From Streptomyces sp. DSM 15324 (GTDB lineage: Bacteria; Actinomycetota; Actinomycetes; Streptomycetales; Streptomycetaceae), in contig NZ_KQ949038.1 in the NCBI RefSeq assembly GCF_001514285.1, positions 1 to 64,000 on the forward strand: a stretch of DNA of 64,000 nt. The letters are read 5' to 3'. Position numbers and translations under genes: made by a program. The notes beneath the pieces were generated by a model. It did no database searches and was not told the origin of the DNA. It saw only the letters and a program-made list of their open reading frames with translations. Positions within the stretch are counted from its first letter, which is position 1. Every line of letters begins with the position of its first letter. This document shows positions 51,373 through 59,493 of the stretch, piece by piece.

Positions 51373-52437
51373 TCAAGGCAGTGGCGCCTGGCATCTGCGG
51401 GACGGTACTGCTGGGCGGGCTCGTGCACGGGGTTGGGGCAGTTGCCAGGACACCTCGTCGGTCTCCCGGTTGTGCTGCCAGGCTCTCAGTGTGCAGGTGG
51501 CAACCAGCCGGTCGAGAAGCTCTCCGGTCTGCTGCGGTGAGTGCCCGCACAGGCGAGCGAGAACGTCCATGTCGGCGCTGTGTGCGGCATTGGCGCACAT
51601 GTGCGCGGCCACTACCAGGACGGTCAGCCGCAGGGCAGGCGGCGCGGGAGGCAGGGCCAACGGGGCGGGGTGCAGCGCCCAGTGGGCGGCGCGGCGGCGG
51701 GCGCAGCGACCCAGTGCCTGGTCCAGGACCGCGGCATCGAGCAGCCGCACCTGCATGAGCGGCGACCTCACATCCGGCGGCTCCAGCCAGCCGGCGTGGG
51801 CCAGTTCCTGCCACAACTCCCGGTGCCCGCGCAGGCGCATGCCGCGCAGCAGGCCCGCCGGCAGCCGCACGTGCCCGCGGGTGTCGGCGCGCAGGGCGCA
51901 CTGCAGCCCCAGCAGCCGGGCGGCGGGGGAGGTGAACCGGGGCAGCGCGGCGCCGAGGTAGGTGAGCATCTCCCGCACGCGCACCCGCTCGTCGAACTCC
52001 GTACCCAGTCCGGTGCGCGCAGCAGACCGTGGAGGAGCCGCTGGCTGCGGCCGGGGGGAGCTGAGCAGGGTGTCCGGCACCACGGCGGTATGGCTGGTCG
52101 CCGCCGCACAGGCCGCGCAGGTGTCGGCCAGCCGCCAGGTGCGGCCGCCGCGGTCGCCGGTGAGGGCGAGCAGCACCGGACCGGCGCACCCGCGGCGGCG
52201 GGGATGCCACGCGCAGCCCTGCGCCCGGCACTGACAGCTGCGCAGATATGCCGGCAACACGTCGGCACGGGCGTGGCAGGCCAGATGTGCCAGGGCGACG
52301 GATCGTGCGGAGGATGCCTTGAGGGGAGAGGTGTGGGCGGTGCAGGAGGGGCAGACAAGCAGGGGGCCGCCCGCTTGCGGACGCAGTTCCACTGTCCAGA
52401 TGCGCCGCACTGCGGTGTGCGCGCCACCGAGCCTCAT
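51373..52437 (-). CDS. Hypothetical Cys-rich protein, divergent from an XRE regulator
   Basis: 354 aa. The N-terminal ~110 residues carry several Cys pairs (CPSCTAH, CQCRAQGC, CAAC) consistent with zinc fingers. The remainder is helical and Leu-rich, with a winged-helix-like C-terminal region (VLARLCGHSPQQTGELLDRLVATCTLRAW). It could be a replication or regulatory protein of the linear replicon. ATG 52437 follows GGGAGAA. It shares an upstream region with the XRE gene at 52612, where two operator-like repeats lie. Confidence 0.7.
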   Translation of the reverse strand: MRLGGAHTAVRRIWTVELRPQAGGPLLVCPSCTAHTSPLKASSARSVALAHLACHARADVLPAYLRSCQCRAQGCAWHPRRRGCAGPVLLALTGDRGGRTWRLADTCAACAAATSHTAVVPDTLLSSPRPQPAAPPRSAARTGLGTEFDERVRVREMLTYLGAALPRFTSPAARLLGLQCALRADTRGHVRLPAGLLRGMRLRGHRELWQELAHAGWLEPPDVRSPLMQVRLLDAAVLDQALGRCARRRAAHWALHPAPLALPPAPPALRLTVLVVAAHMCANAAHSADMDVLARLCGHSPQQTGELLDRLVATCTLRAWQHNRETDEVSWQLPQPRARARPAVPSRRCQAPLP

Positions 52438-52510
52438 GGGCTGTCGTTCTCCCGTCTGTCCGCGTCATGGCGGGGTTCACCGTGGCAGGCCCCCGAGACG
52501 CACGCACCGT

Positions 52511-52577
52511 AGTGCAGATTCCCGCACTTCGGATTTCGCCCTTCTCCCGCCCTGGCGAAAGTGCAGAAACCCGCACT
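52511..52577. promoter_or_regulatory. Twin inverted-repeat operators between divergent genes
   Basis: AGTGCAGATTCCCGCACT (52511-52528) and AGTGCAGAAACCCGCACT (52560-52577) are 18-bp sites of form AGTGC-N8-GCACT, differing in two central bases. A further TTTCGCC/GGCGAAA pair (52533-52539, 52554-52560) lies between them. The layout suits cooperative binding by the XRE protein at 52612, repressing both divergent genes. Confidence 0.65.
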
Positions 52578-52611
52578 GACGGGGCAGGGGTCTGCACCGT
52601 CGGATGGTCGG

Positions 52612-52881
52612 GTGACGATCTTGCCGCCCGACCCCGACCCCGACCTCACTGCACTGCGCGTCGTGCTCGCGCGCCTGAGGGCCGAACGCGGCTGGACCTT
52701 CGACCAACTCGCCGACCGCAGCGGTCTGGCCCGGCGCACCCTCATCGACCTCGAACACGGCCACACCACCGGCAGTGTCACCACGTGGCACACCCTCGCC
52801 CACACCTTCGACGTGCCCATCGAGCACTTCCTGGGCGCCCTGTGCGACGACCACACTCCGCCCGGCACGGCCGGCTCCTGA
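52612..52881 (+). CDS. Small XRE-family HTH regulator
   Basis: 89 aa, almost entirely one XRE helix-turn-helix (LRAERGWTFDQLADRSGLARRTLIDLEHG ... WHTLAHTFDVPIEHFL). Start GTG 52612 precedes VTILPPDPDP; GTG 52561 would add 17 residues but lies on the operator. It very probably binds the AGTGC-N8-GCACT sites immediately upstream, controlling itself and the divergent 51373 gene. Confidence 0.85.
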   Translation: MTILPPDPDPDLTALRVVLARLRAERGWTFDQLADRSGLARRTLIDLEHGHTTGSVTTWHTLAHTFDVPIEHFLGALCDDHTPPGTAGS

Positions 52882-53051
52882 ATCCTCGCTCCGTCCCGGC
52901 GTGCACCAGTCACGAATCACCCGATCGGGCAATCAGGCGTAGAACAACCATTCGCGACAGCGTTCATGCGTGCGAGCTCGTTGGGCTGGCCGGGGGACAT
53001 ACTTCCCAACACGTTGCTCACGCCTGCGCGTCCCCTGGCACGGTCCCTGCC

Positions 53052-53915
53052 ATGTGCCTCACGCCCACCCCTGCCGGCCGCCACTGGGACGGCAGCCCCA
53101 GCGTCACCCGACGCCCCCGCCCGCTGCGGGTGACCGCCACCAGCCCCAGCCGCCTGCTGCGCGCCGGCCAGCACAGCCGTTGCCGCCGCTGCGGCAACCG
53201 CATCGACCTCTACCCGCGTACCGACCAGCGGCCCATCGCCCTGCACCCCGCCGAACTGACCGCTACCCAGGTTCCCGAATCGTGCCGCTGGCACCTGAGC
53301 GGCGGCATCGCCCACCCGCACGGCGACGGCAGCGCCTGGTGCCGCATCCCGCACGCCGTGCTCTGCCCGCGCCGCACGCCCACCTGCCGGCCCCACCCCT
53401 GCCTCGAGACGGTCCGCCGCCAACTCGCCGTCTGCACCCGCCGTCTGATCGACACCGGCGCCTTCACCCCCGCCCTGCCCACCAGCGGCAGCGCACCCGG
53501 CGCCGACACCGACGCACCTGACCACCCCGTCGTGCAGATGCTGCTGTGCCGTTACCTTGCCGAGCGCCCCGTCCAGCGCCTGCGCTGCGTGGCTCAGACC
53601 CGCCACCGCCACCGCTGCACGAATCCGGTCCTTGCCCCCACCGGCCCTGCCGGGACCTGGAGGCTGCTGCCCACCGACCCCCAGCGAGGCCAACTCGCCC
53701 TGCCCAACACCCTGATGGCCGTCTACGACCTAGGCCACCTCCCCTACGGCGAACAACTGCGCTGGCGCACCCAACACTGCCCCGCACACGCCGCCACCCG
53801 CGGCGTCGCCGACCTCGCCCTGACCGGATGGCAGCCCTTCGACCCCCTCCTGCACGCGGCGCACATCCACACCTGCCTGCCCCACCCCCCGGCCCGCCGA
53901 CACGGCAGGAGGTGA
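53052..53915 (+). CDS. DUF6083-type protein
   Basis: 287 aa. Residues ~35-120 match the DUF6083 pattern: CRRCGNRIDLYPRTDQRPIA, LHPAEL, a CRWHLSGGIAH segment, then WCRIPHAVLCP. A second Cys/His-rich segment occurs later (RCVAQTRHRHRCTNPVL). Function unknown; the family is typical of Streptomyces plasmids and accessory regions and probably binds zinc. ATG 53052 has no strong ribosome site. The next gene's GGAGGTGA overlaps its stop, so they are co-transcribed. Confidence 0.7.
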   Translation: MCLTPTPAGRHWDGSPSVTRRPRPLRVTATSPSRLLRAGQHSRCRRCGNRIDLYPRTDQRPIALHPAELTATQVPESCRWHLSGGIAHPHGDGSAWCRIPHAVLCPRRTPTCRPHPCLETVRRQLAVCTRRLIDTGAFTPALPTSGSAPGADTDAPDHPVVQMLLCRYLAERPVQRLRCVAQTRHRHRCTNPVLAPTGPAGTWRLLPTDPQRGQLALPNTLMAVYDLGHLPYGEQLRWRTQHCPAHAATRGVADLALTGWQPFDPLLHAAHIHTCLPHPPARRHGRR

Positions 53916-53917
53916 CG

Positions 53918-54394
53918 ATGCCGCATCACGCCCTGGAAATCGTGCTCACCCGGCCCCTGACCCCGGCGGCCCTGCTCCGCGCCGCCCGCGTGCTGCCGCT
54001 CGCCGCCAACCACGACGCCACCCGTCTGATGGCCCTCGTACCTGCCAAGACCCCCCACCGGGCGGCCCGCCGACTGCGCCACCGGCTCGGCGCACGCCTG
54101 CCGATCGACGTGATCACCACGCATTACCCGGACGCAGACCACAAAGTGCTGCTCAATGTCGCCTTCCCACCCGCCACGCACGCTGCCCTCGAGGCCGCTG
54201 CCCGCCGCACCCAGCAGACCCCGGAACGCTTCGTGGAACTGGCCCTGCACCGGGCCCTGGCCGAGCACGCCGACCAGGAGACCGACCGCCTCGACCGGGC
54301 GGTACGCCAGCTGCTGGCCCACACCACCCCCGCCTACCTGCTGTCCGCCGTCGGGCACGCCCTGACCCACACCCCCGGAGAGGCACCGTGCTGA
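53918..54394 (+). CDS. Small hypothetical protein between DUF6083 and a UvrD-like helicase
   Basis: 158 aa, Ala/Arg/His-rich, no recognised family. The C-terminal part (VAFPPATHAALEAAARRTQQTPERFVELALHRALAEHA) looks like a ribbon-helix-helix DNA-binding or relaxosome-accessory motif. ATG 53918 follows a perfect GGAGGTGA. It overlaps the helicase start by 7 nt, so the two are coupled and it may be the helicase's DNA-binding partner. Confidence 0.75.
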   Translation: MPHHALEIVLTRPLTPAALLRAARVLPLAANHDATRLMALVPAKTPHRAARRLRHRLGARLPIDVITTHYPDADHKVLLNVAFPPATHAALEAAARRTQQTPERFVELALHRALAEHADQETDRLDRAVRQLLAHTTPAYLLSAVGHALTHTPGEAPC

Positions 54395-55881
54395 ACCCCA
54401 CCGACGAACAGAGGGCCGCAGCCGATGCCTTCCACGCCGGCCAACACCTGGCCCTGCAGGCCGGAGCCGGCACCGGCAAGACCACCACCCTGACGCTGCT
54501 CGCCCACAGCTCTAAGCGCCGCGGCCGCTACCTCGCCTACAACCGGGCCATCGCCCAGGACGCGCGCGCCCGCTTCCCGACCACCGTGCAGTGCAAGACC
54601 GCCCACGCCCTGGCCTACGCCGCCATCGGCCATCGCTACACCCGCCGCCTGAACGCACCTCGTCGTCCGGCCTGGCAGACCGGACAGGCCCTCGGCCTGA
54701 CCAAAGCCGTCCGCATCGGCGACCGCGACGTCTCCCCACGCGCCCTGTCCAACGCGGTCCTGCGCACCGTGACCCGCTTCTGCCACACCGCCGATGAGGC
54801 CATCACCCGCCACCATGTGGCCCGTCTGCGCGGGCTGGAAGACAAAGACCTCCACAGCGAACTCGCCGCTCACATCCTGCCGTTCGCCCACAAGGCCTGG
54901 GCCGACCTGCAACACCCCGACGACGGCGCCGTCCGCTTCGACCACGACCACTACCTCAAGATCTGGGCACTCACCCAGCCCCGCATCCACACCGACTTCC
55001 TGCTGCTCGACGAGGCCCAGGACACCAACCCCGTCGTCGAGCAGGTTTTCCTCGCCCAGCGGGAGCACGCCCAACTCGTCATGGTCGGCGACTCCGCCCA
55101 GGCCATCTACCACTGGCGCGGCGCCAAGGACGTCATGACCGCCTTCGACGGCACCCAGCTGACCCTGTCCCAGTCCTTCCGCTTCGGCCCAGACCTCGCC
55201 GCGGAAGCCAACCGCTGGCTGCACCTCGCCGACGCCCCCATCCGCCTCACCGGCACCACCACCGTACCCACCGAACTCGGCCCGCTCACCAGGCCCGATG
55301 CCATGCTGTGCCGCACCAACGTCGGCGCCATGGCCCAGGTCATGAAACTGCTCGACACCGGCTACCGAGTTGCCCTGGTCGGAGGAGGAGACAGCCTGCG
55401 CGCGCTGGCCCTGGCCGCCCACGACCTCAAGGAAGGCCGCCGCACCTCCCACCCCGAGCTGGTCCTGTTCCCCTCCTGGGGAGACCTGCAGGACTACGCA
55501 GTCCACGACCCGGCCGGCCGCGATCTGCAGCCGCTGGTCGACCTCGTCGACAGCCACGGCACCGACGCCATCCTGTCCGCCGTTGCCCAACTCGTCCCCG
55601 AACAGCAGGCCGAAGTCACCGTCTCGACCGCACACAAGGCCAAAGGCCGCGAATGGGCGCGGGTGAAAATCGCCGACGACTTCGCCCCGCCCAAGGACAG
55701 CGACCAGTCGGACGCCACCGGCCGCGCCATTCCCGGCCCGATCGACGACGGCGAGGCCCGCCTCGCCTATGTCGCCGTCACCCGCACCCGCCACCGCCTG
55801 GACATCGGAGGCCTGTCCTGGATTGAAGATCACCCTGCCGCAGGCCTCTCGCTGCCGCCGCGGACAGACGGGCGCACGTAG
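54388..55881 (+). CDS. UvrD/Rep-type SF1 helicase
   Basis: 497 aa. Motifs: NPTDEQRAAADA (Q-motif), AGAGTGKTTTLTLLA (Walker A), FLLLDEAQDTNPVV (Walker B), VMVGDSAQAIYHWRGAKD (III), LSQSFRFGP (IV), VSTAHKAKGREWARVKI (V), YVAVTRTRHRLD (VI). It is compact, like plasmid-borne UvrD-like helicases, and differs from GajB (33257-35005) in length and context. With no adjacent OLD nuclease it is not a second Gabija. A role in linear replicon replication or transfer is plausible. Confidence 0.88.
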   Translation: MLNPTDEQRAAADAFHAGQHLALQAGAGTGKTTTLTLLAHSSKRRGRYLAYNRAIAQDARARFPTTVQCKTAHALAYAAIGHRYTRRLNAPRRPAWQTGQALGLTKAVRIGDRDVSPRALSNAVLRTVTRFCHTADEAITRHHVARLRGLEDKDLHSELAAHILPFAHKAWADLQHPDDGAVRFDHDHYLKIWALTQPRIHTDFLLLDEAQDTNPVVEQVFLAQREHAQLVMVGDSAQAIYHWRGAKDVMTAFDGTQLTLSQSFRFGPDLAAEANRWLHLADAPIRLTGTTTVPTELGPLTRPDAMLCRTNVGAMAQVMKLLDTGYRVALVGGGDSLRALALAAHDLKEGRRTSHPELVLFPSWGDLQDYAVHDPAGRDLQPLVDLVDSHGTDAILSAVAQLVPEQQAEVTVSTAHKAKGREWARVKIADDFAPPKDSDQSDATGRAIPGPIDDGEARLAYVAVTRTRHRLDIGGLSWIEDHPAAGLSLPPRTDGRT

Positions 55882-56077
55882 ACCTCGGCCCACGGCGTGA
55901 GACGTCTGTGCATCGGGTCCCCGCCAGACTGATGAAGCCAGGTCCCCCGCACCGGCTGACGCACCGCAGTGCGATGCGGTTGGCGGAGGACCGGCAGCCG
56001 AAGGGCCGAATAGCCCAGCGGGGAACCTCCACCGGCCCGTCATCAGCCCCAACGGACAGGAAAAGGAGCGCAGTACC

Positions 56078-57118
56078 TCAGATGGTGGAGGCGTCGATCA
56101 CGAAGCGGTAGCGGACGTCGCTCGCCAGCACCCTCTCGTACGCGTCGTTGATCTCGGAGGCATTGATCAGCTCGATCTCGGCGCCAAAACCGTGCGCGGC
56201 GCAGAAGTCCAGCATTTCCTGGGTTTCGTGGATACCGCCGATGAAGGAGCCCGCGAGGGTCTTGCCGCCGCCGACCACCGAGAAAAGGTTGAGCCGGACG
56301 GGTTCCTCGGGCACACCCACGTTCACGAAGACGCCGCCCGTCTTCAACAGCGACAGGTAGGCATCCAGGTCCAAAGGGGCGGACACGGTCGACAGGATCA
56401 GGTCGAAGGAGCCGCTCAGCTTCCCGAAGGTCTCCGGATCGCTGGTGGCGTAGTACTGATCGGCGCCCAGCATCAGGCCGTCCTCCTGCTTGCGCAGGGA
56501 CTGCGACAGGACGGTCACCTCGGCACCCAGCCTGTGCGCGACCTTGACACCCATGTGGCCGAGACCGCCCATGCCGAGGATCGCGACCTTCTTGCCCGGG
56601 CCCGCGTTCCAGCGCTTGAGCGGGGAATACACGGTCACGCCGGCGCAGAGCAGCGGCGCGGCCACGTCGAGGGAGAGGCCATCGGGGATGCGGAGAGTGT
56701 ACTTCTCGTCCACGACGATCTTCTCCGAGTAGCCGCCGTGAGTGGGCTCGCCGTCCTTGCCGAGCGCGTTGTACGTGCCGACCATGCCCTGGGCGCAATG
56801 CTGCTCCAGGCCCGCTTTGCAGTTGTCGCACTCACGGCAGGAGTCGACCAGGCATCCGACACCCACCCGGTCGCCGACAGCGAACCTGGTGACCCCGGAA
56901 CCCACTTCGGAGACGACACCCGCGATCTCGTGGCCCGGCACCATAGGGAAGATCGCCTCGCCCCACCCCTCGCGCACCTGGTGGATGTCCGTGTGACAGA
57001 TACCGACGAACTTGATGTCAATCAGGACGTCGAACTCACCGACCTCACGGCGCTCGATGGTGGTGCGCTCCAGGCGGGCCTTGGCGGCGGGGGCAGCGTA
57101 CGCGGCAACGGTGGTCAT
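56078..57118 (-). CDS. Zinc-dependent NAD(P) alcohol dehydrogenase
   Basis: 346-aa medium-chain dehydrogenase of the cinnamyl-alcohol/YahK-like group. Catalytic zinc residues are in GICHTDIHQVREGWG and the GHE of VPGHEIAGVV; the structural zinc set is CRECDNCKAGLEQHC; the nucleotide fold is ILGMGGLGHMGVKVA. It interconverts aldehydes and alcohols in the cytoplasm. ATG 57118 precedes a canonical N-terminus. It is convergent with the UvrD-like gene and appears to be ordinary metabolic content, marking the end of the plasmid-like segment. Confidence 0.93.
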   Translation of the reverse strand: MTTVAAYAAPAAKARLERTTIERREVGEFDVLIDIKFVGICHTDIHQVREGWGEAIFPMVPGHEIAGVVSEVGSGVTRFAVGDRVGVGCLVDSCRECDNCKAGLEQHCAQGMVGTYNALGKDGEPTHGGYSEKIVVDEKYTLRIPDGLSLDVAAPLLCAGVTVYSPLKRWNAGPGKKVAILGMGGLGHMGVKVAHRLGAEVTVLSQSLRKQEDGLMLGADQYYATSDPETFGKLSGSFDLILSTVSAPLDLDAYLSLLKTGGVFVNVGVPEEPVRLNLFSVVGGGKTLAGSFIGGIHETQEMLDFCAAHGFGAEIELINASEINDAYERVLASDVRYRFVIDASTI

Positions 57119-57139
57119 GCCGGGGGGTTCTCCTCATGG

Positions 57140-57525
57140 TCAGCGGTCAGGAGCACAGGACTGCGGCGCCACCCCACCGCGCGCCAATGGAGACACGGAG
57201 GGGGGAAGCCGCTCCATCACGGCGTTGTAGAAGTCCAGAGCGATGGGAGTCTTCGGTCGGAACCTCGACACCGAAGAAGGCACTCGCGACCTCGGTGGTC
57301 GTGCGGAAGCCCTCGGCGTCGAAGCTTTTGTCCCTATGGCCAGCGACGCGATTGCCAGCCCCCCCGTCGCCGACGGCGCCGACGGTGCCGGACTGACCAA
57401 AGCTGCGGGAGCAGCGCTTCGATCATCTCAAGCCCGCTGTTGATCATGACGATTGCTTTCATCGCCATGCGATGTTCCTGAGTCCGCTTCGCAGCGACCG
57501 TTCGGGACAAGCATCCGTTCCGCAT
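57140..57525 (-). pseudogene. Decayed coding remnant upstream of the alcohol dehydrogenase
   Basis: Coding-like minus-strand pieces occur in different frames: MAMKAIVMINSGLEMIEALL near 57470, then DKSFDAEGFRTTTEVASAFF near 57300, then ALDFYNAVMERL near 57210. The last resembles the start of a SnoaL/NTF2-like protein. The frame changes and lack of a continuous product point to decay; a G7 run on the minus strand (57360-57366) is one plausible break. The identity of the parent gene or genes is unknown. Confidence 0.35.
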
Positions 57526-57877
57526 GAACGTGGTTTTGCATGGCTCTGTCTGCTTCCTCGAAGCCGGAGATCGTCATACGGGCGAGGTGGCGCCGATGAA
57601 GATGCTGACATCGGGCGAAGCTCTGAAACTTGTCCTGACGCGACTAGAAGTTGACACTTGGCGACTGCGGCCAGCCTGTGGAGCCCAGGCTGAACGGTCT
57701 GGGGAGGGCCCCCGCCGGTCTCGTGCCGGATGGTGTCCAAGACCTGCTTCGCGGTCCCAGGAGGCCGCAGGGGGTCACGGCCATGGCGCTGCGCAGGGCA
57801 GGTCGTTGCAGCGCAGGCCCTTCCGTGAGGTGGTCCTCCGGCCTGGGGCAGACCGGAGGACCTGGTGGCGACGAGGG
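57526..57877. other. Intergenic, nothing evident
   Basis: About 350 bp between the decayed remnant and the GH43 gene. No gene, repeat or operator was found. Confidence 0.5.
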
Positions 57878-59311
57878 TCAGTCAACGAGCCACTGCTGGT
57901 TTGCACCCGCGGTGCAGGTCGCCTGGTCGAGGGCCGCGCCGTTGGCGGTCGACGCCCCGGCGACTTCGAGGCACTTACCGCTCCCCACGTTGGTGAGGGT
58001 GACGTAGCCGCCGATGACCGCCGTCCTCGTCCACAGTTGGTGCGGGGCTCCGGTGCACGTCGACTGGACGGCCACCGCCCCGTCGGCCGTCGAACCGCCG
58101 GAGATCTGGAGGCACTTGCCGCTGTTGACGTTCACCAGCTCGTAGTTGGAGCCCACCGCGGTGGGGACCCACTGCTGGTTGGCACCGGAGTTGCAGTTGC
58201 CGGAGTTCACCGAGGCCCCGTCCGCCGTGCTCAGGTACCACACGTCCGCGCACTTGCCGCTGTTGCGGTTGAGCAGGTGGTTGTTCGTGGTGCCGAGCGG
58301 AGCGGCGAGGACCGGCCATCCGCCCGCGAAGGTCACCTGGCGGATGTCCAGGGTCTCCTGACCGGAGTTGTCTCCGTCGTAGTAGTGGTAGGCGAGGAAC
58401 TTGGACGTGCCGTCGTCGTAGGCGTCGGCACCGCCCGCGGCCACCCGGGGATAGGCGCCGGTGAGGACGGTGGTGCCGCCGCCCGAGGCCATGTCCGTGC
58501 CGTTCTGGTCGAGATAGGGGCCGGTGATGCTGGTGGAGCGGCCGACCACCGTGTAGTAGGTGCTGTTGACCCCGCTGCAGCACAGGCCCTTGGAGCCGAA
58601 GAGGTAGTAGTAGCCGCCGTTGAGGATGATCGTCGGGTTCTCGATGCCGACGGCGATGTGCCAGAGGTTGTTGTCGGTGGTGGAGAGCTTGCCGGTGGTC
58701 TGGTCCAGGACGTGCATGTAGGTGCCGCTGCCGGTCCAGGAGCCCCAGGAGATGTAGAGCCGGCCGTCGGGGCCCCAGTCGACGTTGGGGTCGATCGGGT
58801 AGTTGACGTCCGTGACCATGCCCTGGTCGGTCCACGGGCCCTCGATGTTCGTGGCCGTGGCGACGCCCATCACCGCGTAGTTCGAGCCCCAGAGCGAACC
58901 GGCGTAGTACAGGTGGTAGCTGCCGTTGAAGTACTTGATGTCCGGGGCCCAGATGTTCGGCGGGGTCGAGCCCAGCTTGGCTGTGATCCAGGACGGGGTC
59001 GACGACCACACGTTGCTGACCTTGGCCCATCCGGAGGCCGCGGTGCCGCCGCAGGTCTTGCGGATGGTGATCGATCCACTGGGGTTGAGGGGGTCGTTCT
59101 CGAACCCGGTGGAGAAGCCGTAGTAGCAGCTGCCGACCTTGATGACGCTCGGGTCGTGCATGCGGAGGTCACCGCTGAGCGCCTGCGCCGGACCGGCGGT
59201 GACCAGAGCGACGACGACGCTCACGAGGGCGGCCAGGACCTCGGCAAGGGAGCGATGGCAGCGGCGTCTGCGGATTCCAGGGGGCGCACCTGCGGTGCGA
59301 TGGCTGGGCAT
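57878..59311 (-). CDS. Secreted GH43 arabinanase-like enzyme with ricin-B lectin domain
   Basis: 477 aa. A basic N-terminus and hydrophobic core (LAEVLAALVSVVVALVTAGPAQA) form a signal peptide cleaved near AQA. Residues ~45-335 are a five-bladed GH43 propeller: LRMHDPSVIKVGSCYY (base Asp), DWGPDGRLYISWGSW (second Asp) and GIENPTIILNGGYYYLF (acid Glu), typical of endo-1,5-alpha-L-arabinanases. Residues ~345-477 form a ricin-type beta-trefoil (CBM13) with QxW repeats (SGANQQWVPT, GAPHQLWTRT, GANQQWLVD). It would cut arabinan side chains of pectin outside the cell. ATG 59311 follows AAAGGAG. Confidence 0.92.
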   Translation of the reverse strand: MPSHRTAGAPPGIRRRRCHRSLAEVLAALVSVVVALVTAGPAQALSGDLRMHDPSVIKVGSCYYGFSTGFENDPLNPSGSITIRKTCGGTAASGWAKVSNVWSSTPSWITAKLGSTPPNIWAPDIKYFNGSYHLYYAGSLWGSNYAVMGVATATNIEGPWTDQGMVTDVNYPIDPNVDWGPDGRLYISWGSWTGSGTYMHVLDQTTGKLSTTDNNLWHIAVGIENPTIILNGGYYYLFGSKGLCCSGVNSTYYTVVGRSTSITGPYLDQNGTDMASGGGTTVLTGAYPRVAAGGADAYDDGTSKFLAYHYYDGDNSGQETLDIRQVTFAGGWPVLAAPLGTTNNHLLNRNSGKCADVWYLSTADGASVNSGNCNSGANQQWVPTAVGSNYELVNVNSGKCLQISGGSTADGAVAVQSTCTGAPHQLWTRTAVIGGYVTLTNVGSGKCLEVAGASTANGAALDQATCTAGANQQWLVD

Positions 59312-59493
59312 GGGCGAAACTCCTTTGTGTCGCTGGTGCTGGCGTCCATTCAGTCGGCGGTCAGCCTCGGCTGCGGTGGTCCGCCTCCTGGCGCACGCAT
59401 GTCACCGTCATCCGCGAAGGGGCACAGCCGGATGACGGTGGCCTGCGAGTCCGAGGCGTGGGCGGGGAGTGGCTGTCCGTTCCAGAAGCACGG

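Noticed and set aside
54388..55881. Second GajB-like helicase as part of another Gabija
   Set aside because: No OLD-family nuclease is adjacent; its partners are a small unknown and a DUF6083 protein.
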